Shown here piece after piece: positions 41,494-50,864 of a stretch of 64,000 nucleotides of DNA (position 1 is its first letter; every line of letters begins with the position of its first letter). The translations under genes and the position numbers were made by a program. Under the pieces are notes generated by a model. That model was not told the DNA's origin and ran no database searches. It saw nothing but the letters and a program-made list of their open reading frames with translations. This DNA comes from Prosthecobacter gellanilyticus (lineage in GTDB: Bacteria; Verrucomicrobiota; Verrucomicrobiia; Verrucomicrobiales; Verrucomicrobiaceae): assembly GCF_007992435.1 (NCBI RefSeq), contig NZ_BKAG01000023.1, positions 31,132-95,131 of the forward strand, written 5' to 3'.

Positions 41494-41742
41494 TCAGTGG
41501 CGGTGCCCGCAGTGGTCTGGCACGGGGTCGTGACCCTGACCTCCCCACGGATGGCAGCGGAGAATGCGGCGGGTGCCCAGCCACGCTCCTCTAAAAACGC
41601 CGTGTTTTTCCACGGCTTGAAGAAAGTACTCCGAACAGCTCGGGGTGAAGCGACAGCCCGAGCCTGGGCCGCCAAAGAAATGGAGGGGTGGGGAAATGAA
41701 GCGCTGGTAGCCACGGATGAGAATGCGGATGAGCAGCTTCAT
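41494..41742 (-). CDS. yidD: Membrane protein insertion efficiency factor YidD
   Basis: 82 residues. The family core is complete: [32 protein letters not shown] and [20 protein letters not shown] in parts with the three conserved cysteines. YidD is a small amphipathic membrane-associated protein that assists YidC. It overlaps the end of rnpA by 4 bp (ATGA arrangement), typical of this operon, and precedes yidC. Confidence 0.96.
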   Translation of the reverse strand: MKLLIRILIRGYQRFISPPLHFFGGPGSGCRFTPSCSEYFLQAVEKHGVFRGAWLGTRRILRCHPWGGQGHDPVPDHCGHRH

Positions 41743-42104
41743 GGCTTGGCGGCAGCGGTTTTCAAGAGCAGTCCCATGCGGCGGGCCAGACGAGTCCAGT
41801 CCTGGCTCATTTCTGCGAACTCCGCGTCAGGAGCACGCCAGCGCGCAATGGTGACAAACTTCATGCCTGGCGCGATCAACCCGCGATTCTCACGAATGAT
41901 CTCGCGTATTTGACGGCGGAGCCGGTTGCGGACGACGGCATTGCCCAGCCTCTTCCCTGTGACTAGGCCAAAGCGAAAATCGGGCATCGTCTCATCACGA
42001 AGAAGGGCCAGTACAAAGTACCGGCCCGACTGGCTTTGCCCCTGCGCCTTAATCACCGCGAAATCACGGGATTCCTTCAAACGAAGGCGGGAAGGCAGGC
42101 GCAT
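41739..42104 (-). CDS. rnpA: Ribonuclease P protein component
   Basis: 121 residues. RnpA binds RNase P RNA and helps process tRNA 5' leaders. Signatures: [34 protein letters not shown] in parts with the RNR motif in [18 protein letters not shown]. Follows rpmH by 32 bp and overlaps yidD by 4 bp. Confidence 0.96.
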   Translation of the reverse strand: MRLPSRLRLKESRDFAVIKAQGQSQSGRYFVLALLRDETMPDFRFGLVTGKRLGNAVVRNRLRRQIREIIRENRGLIAPGMKFVTIARWRAPDAEFAEMSQDWTRLARRMGLLLKTAAAKP

Positions 42105-42136
42105 GGGCAGAAGAGAACGCCGTGATCCACACGCGA

Positions 42137-42319
42137 TCAGGTATGCTGCTGGACGTGGCGCTTGAACTTGATCTCAACGCCTTTCGGCACAAGGCGCTTG
42201 CGGCCTGCACGGCGGCGGCGACGAAGGATGTCGCGGCCATTTTCGGTCTTCATGCGGGTGCGGAAACCGAACTGCTGTTTCCGGGTGCGCTTGGAAGCTT
42301 GATAGGTTCTTTTGGGCAT
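42137..42319 (-). CDS. rpmH: 50S ribosomal protein L34
   Basis: 60 residues. The core [20 protein letters not shown] and [21 protein letters not shown] is typical L34. A C-terminal extension of about 15 residues ([17 protein letters not shown]) makes it longer than the usual 44-46. First gene of the rpmH-rnpA-yidD-yidC operon. dnaA, which often lies divergent upstream, is absent; birA and pyrD occupy that side. Confidence 0.95.
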   Translation of the reverse strand: MPKRTYQASKRTRKQQFGFRTRMKTENGRDILRRRRRAGRKRLVPKGVEIKFKRHVQQHT

Positions 42320-42446
42320 AAACGTGTGTGGGGGAGTCGTGGGGCGTCACCGGCTCACTGGGCGGCGGCATGCTCAAAAGCACGGCCATCCGGGAAACTG
42401 GGGCGCGGAGACTACCCGGTGACCTAGGTTTGTCAAATGCGTGATC

Positions 42447-42452
42447 ATTATA
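42447..42452 (-). promoter_or_regulatory. Candidate -10 element of the rpmH operon
   Basis: On the minus strand this reads TATAAT, a perfect -10 hexamer, 128 bp upstream of rpmH. No good -35 was found at 16-18 bp. A single DnaA-box-like TTATTCACA lies at 42462-42470 beside it. Confidence 0.35.
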
Positions 42453-42465
42453 GAAACAAAGTTAT

Positions 42466-43308
42466 TCACACGACCTGACGAATGCTCTCCGCGCTGCTCA
42501 GTGTGCGCAGGCTCCCATCCGGTAGTGCCAGGCGCAGATGCCCCTCCAGATCCAGGTCTACGGCGCGTCCATAAATCTCGGCCCCGTCCACCGTAGCGCG
42601 GATCTGCCGCCCCAGGAGCCAGCTGCGCTCCCGCACCTCTGAAACCGCTTCCAGGAAGCCGTCTTCCAGCCTCCCCATCTGCTCATGCAGGTGGCGCAGC
42701 AAGCTGGCGGCCAGGTCATTCCGATCGAACTCGATCACTGGAGACTGGGGCAGGGAAAGCAGCAGTGAGGTGGCCGCTCCAGCCAGTTCCGGCGGAAACT
42801 CACGTGTGTTGACATTCAATCCGATGCCGAGGACCAGCATCGGCCCTGTCTGGGTGATCACGGCTTCCGCGAGCAAGCCGGACACTTTGCGATCGCGCAG
42901 ATACACGTCATTCGGCCATTTGATCTGCGGACTTAGAGGAAGCTCCTCCTCGATGGCCTTGCAGATCGCCAGCGCCGCCAGAGTGGTCATTCTGGGCCAA
43001 AGCGCCACCGGGCCCTCAGGCCGCATCAGCAGCGTGAACATCAGGTCCTTCCCAGCCGGAGCCTGCCAGCGATTCTCCCGCCGCCCACGCCCTGCTGTCT
43101 GAGCCTCCGCAAAGATGACCAAACCCGGCTCCTCACCTGCCATGGCGGCGGCGCGGGCATCATCGCTCGTCGACCCAGTTTCTTCCACGACACGCACCCT
43201 CCACGGCTGGCAGTTCGTCGTTAGAGAGGAGGCGTCGAGCGGGATCATAAGCAGTTCTGGCGAGTCTTGTTTTAAAGCCGGGCATTCAGTCTGGCAACCA
43301 TCGTCCAT
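42466..43308 (-). CDS. birA: Biotin--[acetyl-CoA-carboxylase] ligase
   Basis: 280 residues. It activates biotin with ATP and attaches it to the carboxylase carrier lysine. Motifs: VEETGSTSDDA, the biotinyl-AMP loop TAGRGRRENRW, IKWPNDVYL, KVSGLLAEAV and LGIGLNVN. The N-terminal winged helix of bifunctional BirA is absent, so it should not regulate transcription itself. An alternative ATG at 43248 would remove 20 residues before MIPLDASS and may be the true start. Divergent from pyrD. Confidence 0.93.
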   Translation of the reverse strand: MDDGCQTECPALKQDSPELLMIPLDASSLTTNCQPWRVRVVEETGSTSDDARAAAMAGEEPGLVIFAEAQTAGRGRRENRWQAPAGKDLMFTLLMRPEGPVALWPRMTTLAALAICKAIEEELPLSPQIKWPNDVYLRDRKVSGLLAEAVITQTGPMLVLGIGLNVNTREFPPELAGAATSLLLSLPQSPVIEFDRNDLAASLLRHLHEQMGRLEDGFLEAVSEVRERSWLLGRQIRATVDGAEIYGRAVDLDLEGHLRLALPDGSLRTLSSAESIRQVV

Positions 43309-43352
43309 GACATGACCTTGACACCCCCGCCTCGCCGCGTTTGTGAGGTGCG

Positions 43353-44387
43353 ATGTCTCTCGTCTCCGCCCTCTATCCCGCCCTGAAACCCTGGCTCTTC
43401 AAGCTCGATGCCGAGCGTGCCCATGAGTGGACGACGAAGATGATGCGCATCTCCCACTCTCTGGGGATGCTGAAGCCGGATGAACTGCCTGCCAGCAAGC
43501 CGGTGGACTGCCTCGGCCTGCGCTTCCCGAATGCACTCGGCCTCGCCGCGGGCATGGACAAATCTGCATCTGCTGTGGAAGCCTGGGCTGCCCTGGGTTT
43601 CGGTTTCGTGGAGGTCGGCACGCTCACCCCGCGTCCGCAGCCAGGGAACCCCAAGCCGCGTCTCTTCCGTCTGCCAGAGCATGAGGCACTGATCAATCGC
43701 ATGGGCTTTAACAATGTGGGCATTCATGCCGCGGTGAAGAAACTCGAGAAGCGCAAGACGAGCGCCATCGTCGGCGTGAACATCGGCAAAAACTTCGACA
43801 CACCTAACGAACAAGCTGTCAATGACTACCTGTATTGCTTGAAGGCCGCTTATCCGGTCGCGGACTACATCGCCGTGAACATCTCCTCGCCTAACACGAA
43901 AGGTTTGCGTGATCTCCAGGCGGAGGATTCCATCCGCCAGTTGCTTGCCGCGTTGAAGAAGGAGCAGGCCTCTCTTGAGAAGGAATACGGCAAGAAAAAG
44001 CCCGTCCTCGTGAAGATCGCCCCAGACCTCGAAGGCCAGCAGATTGAAGCCCTCGCGCGTGTCTTCAATGAACTGGCCGTGGACGGTGTCATCGCCACGA
44101 ACACCACCATCAGTCGTGAAGCCGTGGCCGGACATCCTTTGGAAAAAGAAGCCGGTGGCCTCAGCGGTGCTCCCGTGACGGAGCGCTCCACCCTGGTCAT
44201 CGAGGCCTTCCGCATGCTCCTCCGTGAGCAGACCCCGATCATCGGCGTGGGCGGCATCCTCAGTGGCGCAGATGCCGTGGCCAAGCTGAAGGCCGGCGCC
44301 TCACTCGTGCAGGTGTATTCAGGTCTCGTGTATCGCGGACCTGGATTGATTGCCGATGTCCTGCGCGGAATCAGCGCTCACTCCTGA
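43353..44387 (+). CDS. pyrD: Dihydroorotate dehydrogenase (quinone), class 2
   Basis: 344 residues. It oxidises dihydroorotate to orotate with FMN and membrane quinone in pyrimidine synthesis. The class 2 N-terminal amphipathic helix (ALYPALKPWLFKLDAERAH) is present. Core motifs: NALGLAAGMDKSASA, GFGFVEVGTLTPRPQPGNP, NRMGFNNVG, the catalytic-Ser block VNISSPNTKGLRDLQ, KIAPDL, ATNTTI, GGLSGAP and GVGGILSG. The 3' end overlaps the convergent polymerase gene by 10 bp. Confidence 0.96.
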   Translation: MSLVSALYPALKPWLFKLDAERAHEWTTKMMRISHSLGMLKPDELPASKPVDCLGLRFPNALGLAAGMDKSASAVEAWAALGFGFVEVGTLTPRPQPGNPKPRLFRLPEHEALINRMGFNNVGIHAAVKKLEKRKTSAIVGVNIGKNFDTPNEQAVNDYLYCLKAAYPVADYIAVNISSPNTKGLRDLQAEDSIRQLLAALKKEQASLEKEYGKKKPVLVKIAPDLEGQQIEALARVFNELAVDGVIATNTTISREAVAGHPLEKEAGGLSGAPVTERSTLVIEAFRMLLREQTPIIGVGGILSGADAVAKLKAGASLVQVYSGLVYRGPGLIADVLRGISAHS

Positions 44388-45679
44388 AACTCCTCCATGT
44401 CCGGGATGCGCGTGAAAGCGATCTTCGTGCCCGAAAAGGTCTTCACCTGATTCGGCACAAAACCGAGCGCGATGCTGTCTCTGCCGAACTGTTGGTTAAG
44501 CTTGTCCATCGCGGCGGAGAGCTTGTTGCGGCGCTCGTCATCGATCTCACTGACGGGCAGCATCTCGGGAAACATCTCCAGCTGCTTCGGCGCGCACATC
44601 TCCTCGATGTCATTCAAGGTCACCGCGATCTTCTTCAGCCGGGCCCAGCGCACCTCCATCATGGCTTCAGGCCAGAGTTGATCCAGCGTGTGCATCAGCG
44701 TGAAGGTGTCAGACACCGGTTTCGGCAGGCGCATCTTGGCCTCACCACGCCCCTTGTCCTCGGTGCGGACGGACAGGCTGATGGATTTGGCGCGATACCC
44801 CTCGCGCCGCAGTCGACTCGCAGCCTTGGATAACAGCCGCCTCGCCACAATCAGCGCTTCAGGCGGTTTGCGAAACTCCGGCGCCAGCACGTGACTATGG
44901 CCGATGCTGCGGGACTGCGTGGCGAACTCTCCCAAGTCCTCCCCATGCAGCTCATGCCAGAAGCGATTTCCTCCCACACCGCCCCAGGCATAGTGCAGCT
45001 CTTCCGCTGTGGCATCCCAGAGATCTTCGACCGAGTGGATCCCCGCGGCATGCAGCCGCGGTTCCATGCGTCGGCCAATGCCAAACAGGTCTGTCAGCTT
45101 CCAGTCCGAGATGATCCCCGGCATGTCCTCCAAATGTAAAACCGTGAGCCCGTCCGGCTTCTTGATGTCACTCGCCACCTTCGCCAGATAGCGGCTCGGC
45201 GCGATACCGATAGAGCACGTGATGCACTCACCCACATTCGCGCGCAGCCCTGCCTTGATTCGCTTCGCGAGATCCACCGCCACCGCCTCCGGCTGACGCT
45301 TCTCATCAAGCATTAGCGCCATCTCATCAATCGAGTGGACCTTGTGAACCGGGTAGTGCCTCTCGACCTCCGTCTTGATCAGGTCATGAAACTTCACGTA
45401 GTGAGAGTGATCCGCCTCCACCAGGATAAGTCCCGGGCACATGCGCTTCGCCTCACCGATGTTCGTCCCCGTCTTCACGCCGAACTTCTTCGCCTCATAG
45501 CTGGCCGCAATCGCACAGGTGGAATCCGACTTCACTGGCACCACCGCCACCGGCTTGCCCCGCAGACTAGGATCACACTGCTGCTCCACACTGGCAAAGT
45601 AGCTGTTCAGATCAAAGAACAGCCACCGCAGGGGGGCAGAGGGAGGCGCGGAGCTCACGGAATCATAGAATGGGGTCAT
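44378..45679 (-). CDS. dinB: Y-family DNA polymerase (DinB/UmuC type), probably LexA-controlled
   Basis: 433 residues from the ATG at 45679; the open frame reaches 45958 but crosses the operator and repeats. A translesion polymerase: WLFFDLNSYFASVEQQ with Asp23, YEAKKFGVKTG, the catalytic SIDEM, CSIGIAPSRYLAKVASDIKKP in parts, DLFGIGRRM (HhH region) and a C-terminal little finger. QLEMF near the end fits a beta-clamp-binding motif. The loose similarity leaves open DinB versus a UmuC-like subgroup. A perfect TGTTC-N4-GAACA operator sits just upstream (45687-45702), pointing to SOS induction. Confidence 0.88.
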   Translation of the reverse strand: MTPFYDSVSSAPPSAPLRWLFFDLNSYFASVEQQCDPSLRGKPVAVVPVKSDSTCAIAASYEAKKFGVKTGTNIGEAKRMCPGLILVEADHSHYVKFHDLIKTEVERHYPVHKVHSIDEMALMLDEKRQPEAVAVDLAKRIKAGLRANVGECITCSIGIAPSRYLAKVASDIKKPDGLTVLHLEDMPGIISDWKLTDLFGIGRRMEPRLHAAGIHSVEDLWDATAEELHYAWGGVGGNRFWHELHGEDLGEFATQSRSIGHSHVLAPEFRKPPEALIVARRLLSKAASRLRREGYRAKSISLSVRTEDKGRGEAKMRLPKPVSDTFTLMHTLDQLWPEAMMEVRWARLKKIAVTLNDIEEMCAPKQLEMFPEMLPVSEIDDERRNKLSAAMDKLNQQFGRDSIALGFVPNQVKTFSGTKIAFTRIPDMEEFQE

Positions 45680-45686
45680 TTGGAAA

Positions 45687-45702
45687 ATGTTCAATAGAAC
45701 AT
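45687..45702 (-). promoter_or_regulatory. LexA box (verrucomicrobial type)
   Basis: ATGTTC-AATA-GAACAT is a perfect inverted repeat containing TGTTC-N4-GAACA, which I recall as the LexA-binding motif reported for Verrucomicrobia. It lies 7 bp upstream of the dinB start, where bound LexA would block transcription or early elongation. It also supports the 45679 start codon. Confidence 0.75.
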
Positions 45703-45736
45703 ATTTGGGCTCATTCGCTTGAAGGGGAGCTCGGAT

Positions 45737-45867
45737 CAGGTCGGATTCAATCGGATCGCCCAGTGTAGTGGCTGGCGTCAGCCTGGCGTTCCCTGAAGCC
45801 CTGCCCCCTCCCATCAATCCTGCAGGTCGGATCCAGTCGGATTGACTCGGATCTCCCAGTGTAGCGG
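45737..45867. repeat. Imperfect direct repeat upstream of dinB
   Basis: Copy 1 at 45737-45773 and copy 2 at 45823-45867 share CAGGTCGGAT, TCGGATC and CCCAGTGTAG, then a GGC. Copy 2 has about 10 extra bases. Within each, TCGGAT is itself repeated. Confidence 0.6.
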
Positions 45868-46034
45868 CAGCCCGCGATCTTCGAAGCCCTGGCGAAGAAG
45901 ATGCGTCAGCATGCCGCTCTCTGGAAGGTCGCAAACACCCGCACCTGCGCCAACCCACCTGATCATACCGTGGCCCCAGCTCGGATCCCTTTTCCGCCTC
46001 TTCCGTAGGCCCCTCATTCGGCTCTGCTCTGAAA

Positions 46035-46074
46035 CCACCGCCAACAACGGTAAACCACCGTCAACAACCGTAAA
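46035..46074. repeat. Two tandem 20-bp units
   Basis: CCACCGCCAACAACGGTAAA is followed directly by CCACCGTCAACAACCGTAAA (two substitutions). It lies in the non-coding gap before the next gene. Confidence 0.65.
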
Positions 46075-46293
46075 CGGCTCCCGTCTGGTCATTGGCTCCT
46101 GGTCCTTGGTCATTCCCTCCATCACTCATCTTCCCCCTCCGGGCCTCCCCAATCCAGCGTCCCATTCGGACCCTTTGGACACCGCGGCATCTTCGCAGCT
46201 CCTCCAAAATCACCCCAAAATTCTCCACGACGGCTTCATTCAATCTGAATAGCCTTGGTCTTGCTTCATCAAAGCCCACGTCAACTATCTGCC

Positions 46294-47034
46294 ATGGAAA
46301 CCACCCCCACCTTGCCCACTCCGGCTGCCAAGCCCGGTTTCTCCACGAAGAAAGTCGTCCTCATCATCCTGGGCGCCATGTTCCTCACGGCCGGTCTGGC
46401 CGTGGGCGGCACCATCTGGTGGTATAAATACAACTTCAATCCCAAGCCCATGCGTCCCGTGGTGCTCTCCGAAAAAGAGCAGGCGGCTTTTGATTCGAAG
46501 CTGGCCGTGTTCGGTGATCCGCCGATGGCGCCGGTCACCGTGAATATTCCCCCGCTGCCTGCTCCGCAGACTCCCCCGCCATCGCAGCCGCCGGTCGTGC
46601 TGGCACCTCCGAGGGAACTCCAGGTGGCCGCAGGCGAGGAGAACCGCACCATCATCATCACCGAACGCGAGGTGAACGCGTATCTAGCCAAGCAGAACCT
46701 GGGTGAAAACATCCAGGTGAGCTTTGCCGAGGGCAAACTCGCCGCCGGCATCATCGTCGAGGCACCGCCGGACTTTCCCGTCTTCGCCGGTCAGAAGATG
46801 CGGGTGCGGCTGACCTTTGGCACCGGCCTCACGCCTGACCGCAAGCTGTCCTTCGTGTTTGATGACGTCAGCGTCGGAGGCATCTCCTTGCCAAACGCCT
46901 GGTTAGGCGATCTCAAGGGCGTGGACCTTGTGGAGCAGAACCTTCAGAGCGATCCCGGCCTCCAGCGCTTCCTCGATGGCATCCAGAGCCTCGAGATCCA
47001 TCCCGGCTCAGCCAAGGTGGTGCTGAACAAATGA
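46294..47034 (+). CDS. Single-pass membrane protein of unknown function
   Basis: 246 residues from the ATG at 46294 (METTPTLPTPAAKPGFSTKK); the frame extends 13 codons upstream. One transmembrane helix (VVLIILGAMFLTAGLAVGGT) anchors a periplasmic part with a Pro-rich linker (PPLPAPQTPPPSQPP). The C-terminal domain begins IIITEREVNAYLAKQN and includes LSFVFDDVSVGGISLPNAWLG in parts; ITEREVNAYLA is reminiscent of lipid-binding or YpmS-like membrane-anchored domains. Not recognised with confidence. Ends at a clear terminator. Confidence 0.7.
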   Translation: METTPTLPTPAAKPGFSTKKVVLIILGAMFLTAGLAVGGTIWWYKYNFNPKPMRPVVLSEKEQAAFDSKLAVFGDPPMAPVTVNIPPLPAPQTPPPSQPPVVLAPPRELQVAAGEENRTIIITEREVNAYLAKQNLGENIQVSFAEGKLAAGIIVEAPPDFPVFAGQKMRVRLTFGTGLTPDRKLSFVFDDVSVGGISLPNAWLGDLKGVDLVEQNLQSDPGLQRFLDGIQSLEIHPGSAKVVLNK

Positions 47035-47059
47035 TGCGGATGGATTGATCTTCGCTGCG

Positions 47060-47093
47060 GGCATGCCTCATGCAACATGGGGCATGCCTTTTT
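47060..47093 (+). terminator. Intrinsic terminator
   Basis: GGCATGCC (47060-47067) pairs with GGCATGCC (47081-47088), with CAT/ATG inside, then TTTTTG. It lies 26 bp after the stop of the membrane protein gene. Confidence 0.82.
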
Positions 47094-47226
47094 GCTGCAA
47101 CAGCCCACTGATTCTTCACTCGCGCCTCGATGCTGAAGTACGTTGTTCACGCTTCAGCGTGTCAATGAAGGCAGCACGGACACAAAATCCGTCCCGCCTC
47201 ACGTTCACTTAAACGTAGACCTCAAA

Positions 47227-48153
47227 TCAAGGCACCACTTCGCCCGAACCCGTGTAGATCCATTTGTCGACTACGCCGTTCTTGATCTGGGCCTGGGCCT
47301 CGGTGTCGAACTTGCCGAACATGGTCATGGTTTCGTATTTCACGTTCACCTTCCACAGGCCGTCTTCAAACACGGGCTCGCTCCACTCCTTGATGGCGTC
47401 GGCCTTGATCTCGGTGACCTGGCCGGACTTCATGCTGGCGACCAGCAGCGGGTAGGTGCCGTCCTTGTCTTTGACCGGCTTGTCATTGCCAGGGCCGGCT
47501 TTCGCGGCGGCAGGGGGCGCATTCTTGGCGCGCTCAGCGGCTGCCAGTTTGAACTCGTGGGCCTTTCTCAGGCTGGCGATATAGAGCACCTTCCAGTTCT
47601 CATAGCCCGCCGTCAGGGTTTCCTTCAGGTCGGTATCGTCCAGGGTCACCGCGCCACGCATGGGGGAGGTCTGGGTGGGAGAGACCAGGATGTTGGTTCC
47701 TTCCTGCGCCACGGCAAACATGATGCTGCCCGCCTTGATCTGCGAGGTGGCCGAATTCGCGCCGATCTTCATGCTCAGGGCCAGGTCACGCTTCATGGTG
47801 ACCTGACGTGGGAAGGTGGTGGGCGGCAGAACGGCCCAGTTTTGCGTGCGCTCCTCGATGCTCGGAATCGGCGGTGAAACGAAGGCGTTCGGATCGACCA
47901 CGGGTTTGGGCTCAGGCTTCGGTTCCGGTTTAGGCTCGGGCTTCGGCTCAGGCTTCGGCTCCATGACAGGCTCTGGCTTTGGCGGTTCCACCACGGCCAC
48001 TTCTTTTTTCACCACGGGTTCAGGGGCCGGTGCCACGACCACCTCCTTCTGTTTCTTCTCAAACTTCAAGTAGTTGGTCAGCACAGGGTAGCCATACTCA
48101 TAGGAGATGTAGCCAACGGCTGCCGCGAGGATGAGAATGAGGATGCCTTTCAT
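47227..48153 (-). CDS. Membrane-anchored protein with Pro-Glu-Pro-Lys repeat linker
   Basis: 308 residues. An N-terminal helix (GILILILAAAVGYISYEYGY) anchors it. Residues about 40-90 form a Pro/Glu/Lys/Val linker including five PEPK units in a row. Two beta-rich segments follow: VTMKRDLALSMKIG through GTNILVSPTQT, with an SH3-like feel, and a C-terminal EWSEPVFEDGLWKVNVKYETM with FDTEAQAQIKNGVVDKWIYTG in parts. No catalytic motif. PEPK linkers of this sort span the periplasm in TonB-like proteins, but no TonB C-terminal box was seen. Unknown function. Confidence 0.72.
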   Translation of the reverse strand: MKGILILILAAAVGYISYEYGYPVLTNYLKFEKKQKEVVVAPAPEPVVKKEVAVVEPPKPEPVMEPKPEPKPEPKPEPKPEPKPVVDPNAFVSPPIPSIEERTQNWAVLPPTTFPRQVTMKRDLALSMKIGANSATSQIKAGSIMFAVAQEGTNILVSPTQTSPMRGAVTLDDTDLKETLTAGYENWKVLYIASLRKAHEFKLAAAERAKNAPPAAAKAGPGNDKPVKDKDGTYPLLVASMKSGQVTEIKADAIKEWSEPVFEDGLWKVNVKYETMTMFGKFDTEAQAQIKNGVVDKWIYTGSGEVVP

Positions 48154-48220
48154 GGAGGGGGGAGGAGAGAGGGATGATACTGACTCGGAATTGACTCTCC
48201 GTCAAAAACGGAAATGAGGC

Positions 48221-49141
48221 TCAACGTCTTAGTTCTGGTTGAACCGATATGCTGCGAAGGCTGCCGTCAGTGTGCCATCCGCCCTCTCTTTGGACCACGC
48301 CCAGCAGTTTGGAGGGCGTACCCTTGCCCAGGAAAACCTCGGCGCGGACCAGGTGGATGACGAGACTGCCGTCCTGGGCCAGGGTCACGGTCTGGTCCTG
48401 GTCGCTGTTGATCCAGCCGTCCTCGGTGAAGAAGATCACTCGCGTGGACTTGTCCGCCGGATTGAAGGCGCGCGCTTTCTTCGAGGCGGGGCGGAGCACC
48501 AGCGTGACGTTCAGGCCTTTCTCCTCGGCGGTGGCCGTCCAGGCATCACTCTGTCTGGCATAGGCGGCCCGTTCCTTGACGAAAGCAGGCTGCCACATGG
48601 GATCAGGCTCTGCCTGGGCCGCTACGGGGAGCGTGAGACTGAGCTGCGTGCTGCCAGGATGACAGGTGTTTCCACAGGCCATCCAGGTGGCTTGTCCGGC
48701 GATTGTCACCCTCATCCCTGGCTGGAGATTGGCCGGGGCTTGGATCTGAGCTTGCAGCAGCACATCCCTCTCATAGCCCTGCGCTCGGATCTGAAACATC
48801 TTCGTGGCCTCAGGCTCGGGATACTCCAGCGGCCCCGCTTTGAAGCCCGGCGGCAGCTTCCATTCCATGCTGGTGGGCACACCCACGATGCCCGGCTGCC
48901 GCCAGTAGGTATGCCAGCCCTTTTCATGCTGGAGGAAGATGCCCACGCGGAAAGTCTGTCCTGGCACGATCGCCAGGGTCTCGCTGGCAAGAGTCAGCTT
49001 CACCCCCGGCATCGCCGCCATGGCCGTTGGCGCTCGGTTCTCCGGCGCAGACACGTCCTGCGCCAGCGAGAGGCACGGAAGAACCGCGCTCAGAACAGCA
49101 ATTCCAAGACTGGCGGTTAAAGAAGAAACGAAGGCATGCAT
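48221..49141 (-). CDS. Stand-alone DsbD alpha-domain-like secreted protein
   Basis: 306 residues with a signal peptide (to SLAQ, about residue 28). The region QHEKGWHTYWRQPGIVGVPT, W-K-LPPGFKAGPLEYPEPEA and the pair of cysteines in ACGNTCHPG match the N-terminal periplasmic domain of thiol:disulfide interchange protein DsbD (PF11412). The membrane and thioredoxin-like domains of full DsbD are absent. It could hand electrons to a periplasmic partner or serve cytochrome maturation; no partner gene is adjacent. Confidence 0.78.
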   Translation of the reverse strand: MHAFVSSLTASLGIAVLSAVLPCLSLAQDVSAPENRAPTAMAAMPGVKLTLASETLAIVPGQTFRVGIFLQHEKGWHTYWRQPGIVGVPTSMEWKLPPGFKAGPLEYPEPEATKMFQIRAQGYERDVLLQAQIQAPANLQPGMRVTIAGQATWMACGNTCHPGSTQLSLTLPVAAQAEPDPMWQPAFVKERAAYARQSDAWTATAEEKGLNVTLVLRPASKKARAFNPADKSTRVIFFTEDGWINSDQDQTVTLAQDGSLVIHLVRAEVFLGKGTPSKLLGVVQREGGWHTDGSLRSISVQPELRR

Positions 49142-49217
49142 ACTGGCTCAGACGGCCCGCTCAGAAGTAGCGCTCAAAGCGGTAACGGTACCCGGATGGG
49201 TATCTTGGGGTGATGGC

Positions 49218-50579
<1,362 letters not shown>

Positions 50580-50745
50580 GGCCCGATTTTGGATGCTCCT
50601 TCATCCGTGGTCAAAAGTTCTTCCGTCGGGTAATGCCTGATGAAAGGGGATTGCCGAGGCGTCTTCACCGGCGAATTCCGGCGAAAAAAGCGCGCTCCTG
50701 GACCCTCCGGCCGCAACCAACCCTTGTTAATGGCACAGGACCAAA

Positions 50746-50768
50746 GGGGCGCGGACTTCAGTCCGCAG
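50746..50768 (+). repeat. GCGGAC/GTCCGC palindromic repeat, copy 3
   Basis: GGGGCGCGGACTTCAGTCCG then CAG. It shares the arms and flanking GC of the copies at 12430 and 12517. It lies in the 285-bp gap between asnS and the amidohydrolase, which otherwise holds nothing recognisable. Confidence 0.5.
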
Positions 50769-50864
50769 CAGGTGGATAGACAAAGGTGGCACCATCTTCC
50801 CTCGGGCGCTTTCAAGTCGAGGACACAAGGCGAAGGATTAGAAACACCTCATGTCACCCCGCCC

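Larger units (their letters stand above)
45703..46293. other. 591-bp gene-free region upstream of dinB
   Basis: No convincing gene. It contains a 40-bp direct repeat (45737-45867), two tandem 20-bp units (46035-46074) and a GGTCATTGG-type short-word stretch (46087-46117). Open frames here are short and have no protein-like features. Confidence 0.5.

Noticed and set aside
42462..42470. Replication origin near rpmH
   Set aside because: Only one DnaA-box-like site, no cluster, no dnaA and no AT-rich unwinding region.
45680..45958. N-terminal extension of the Y-family polymerase
   Set aside because: It crosses a LexA box and DNA repeats; the family core begins right after 45679.
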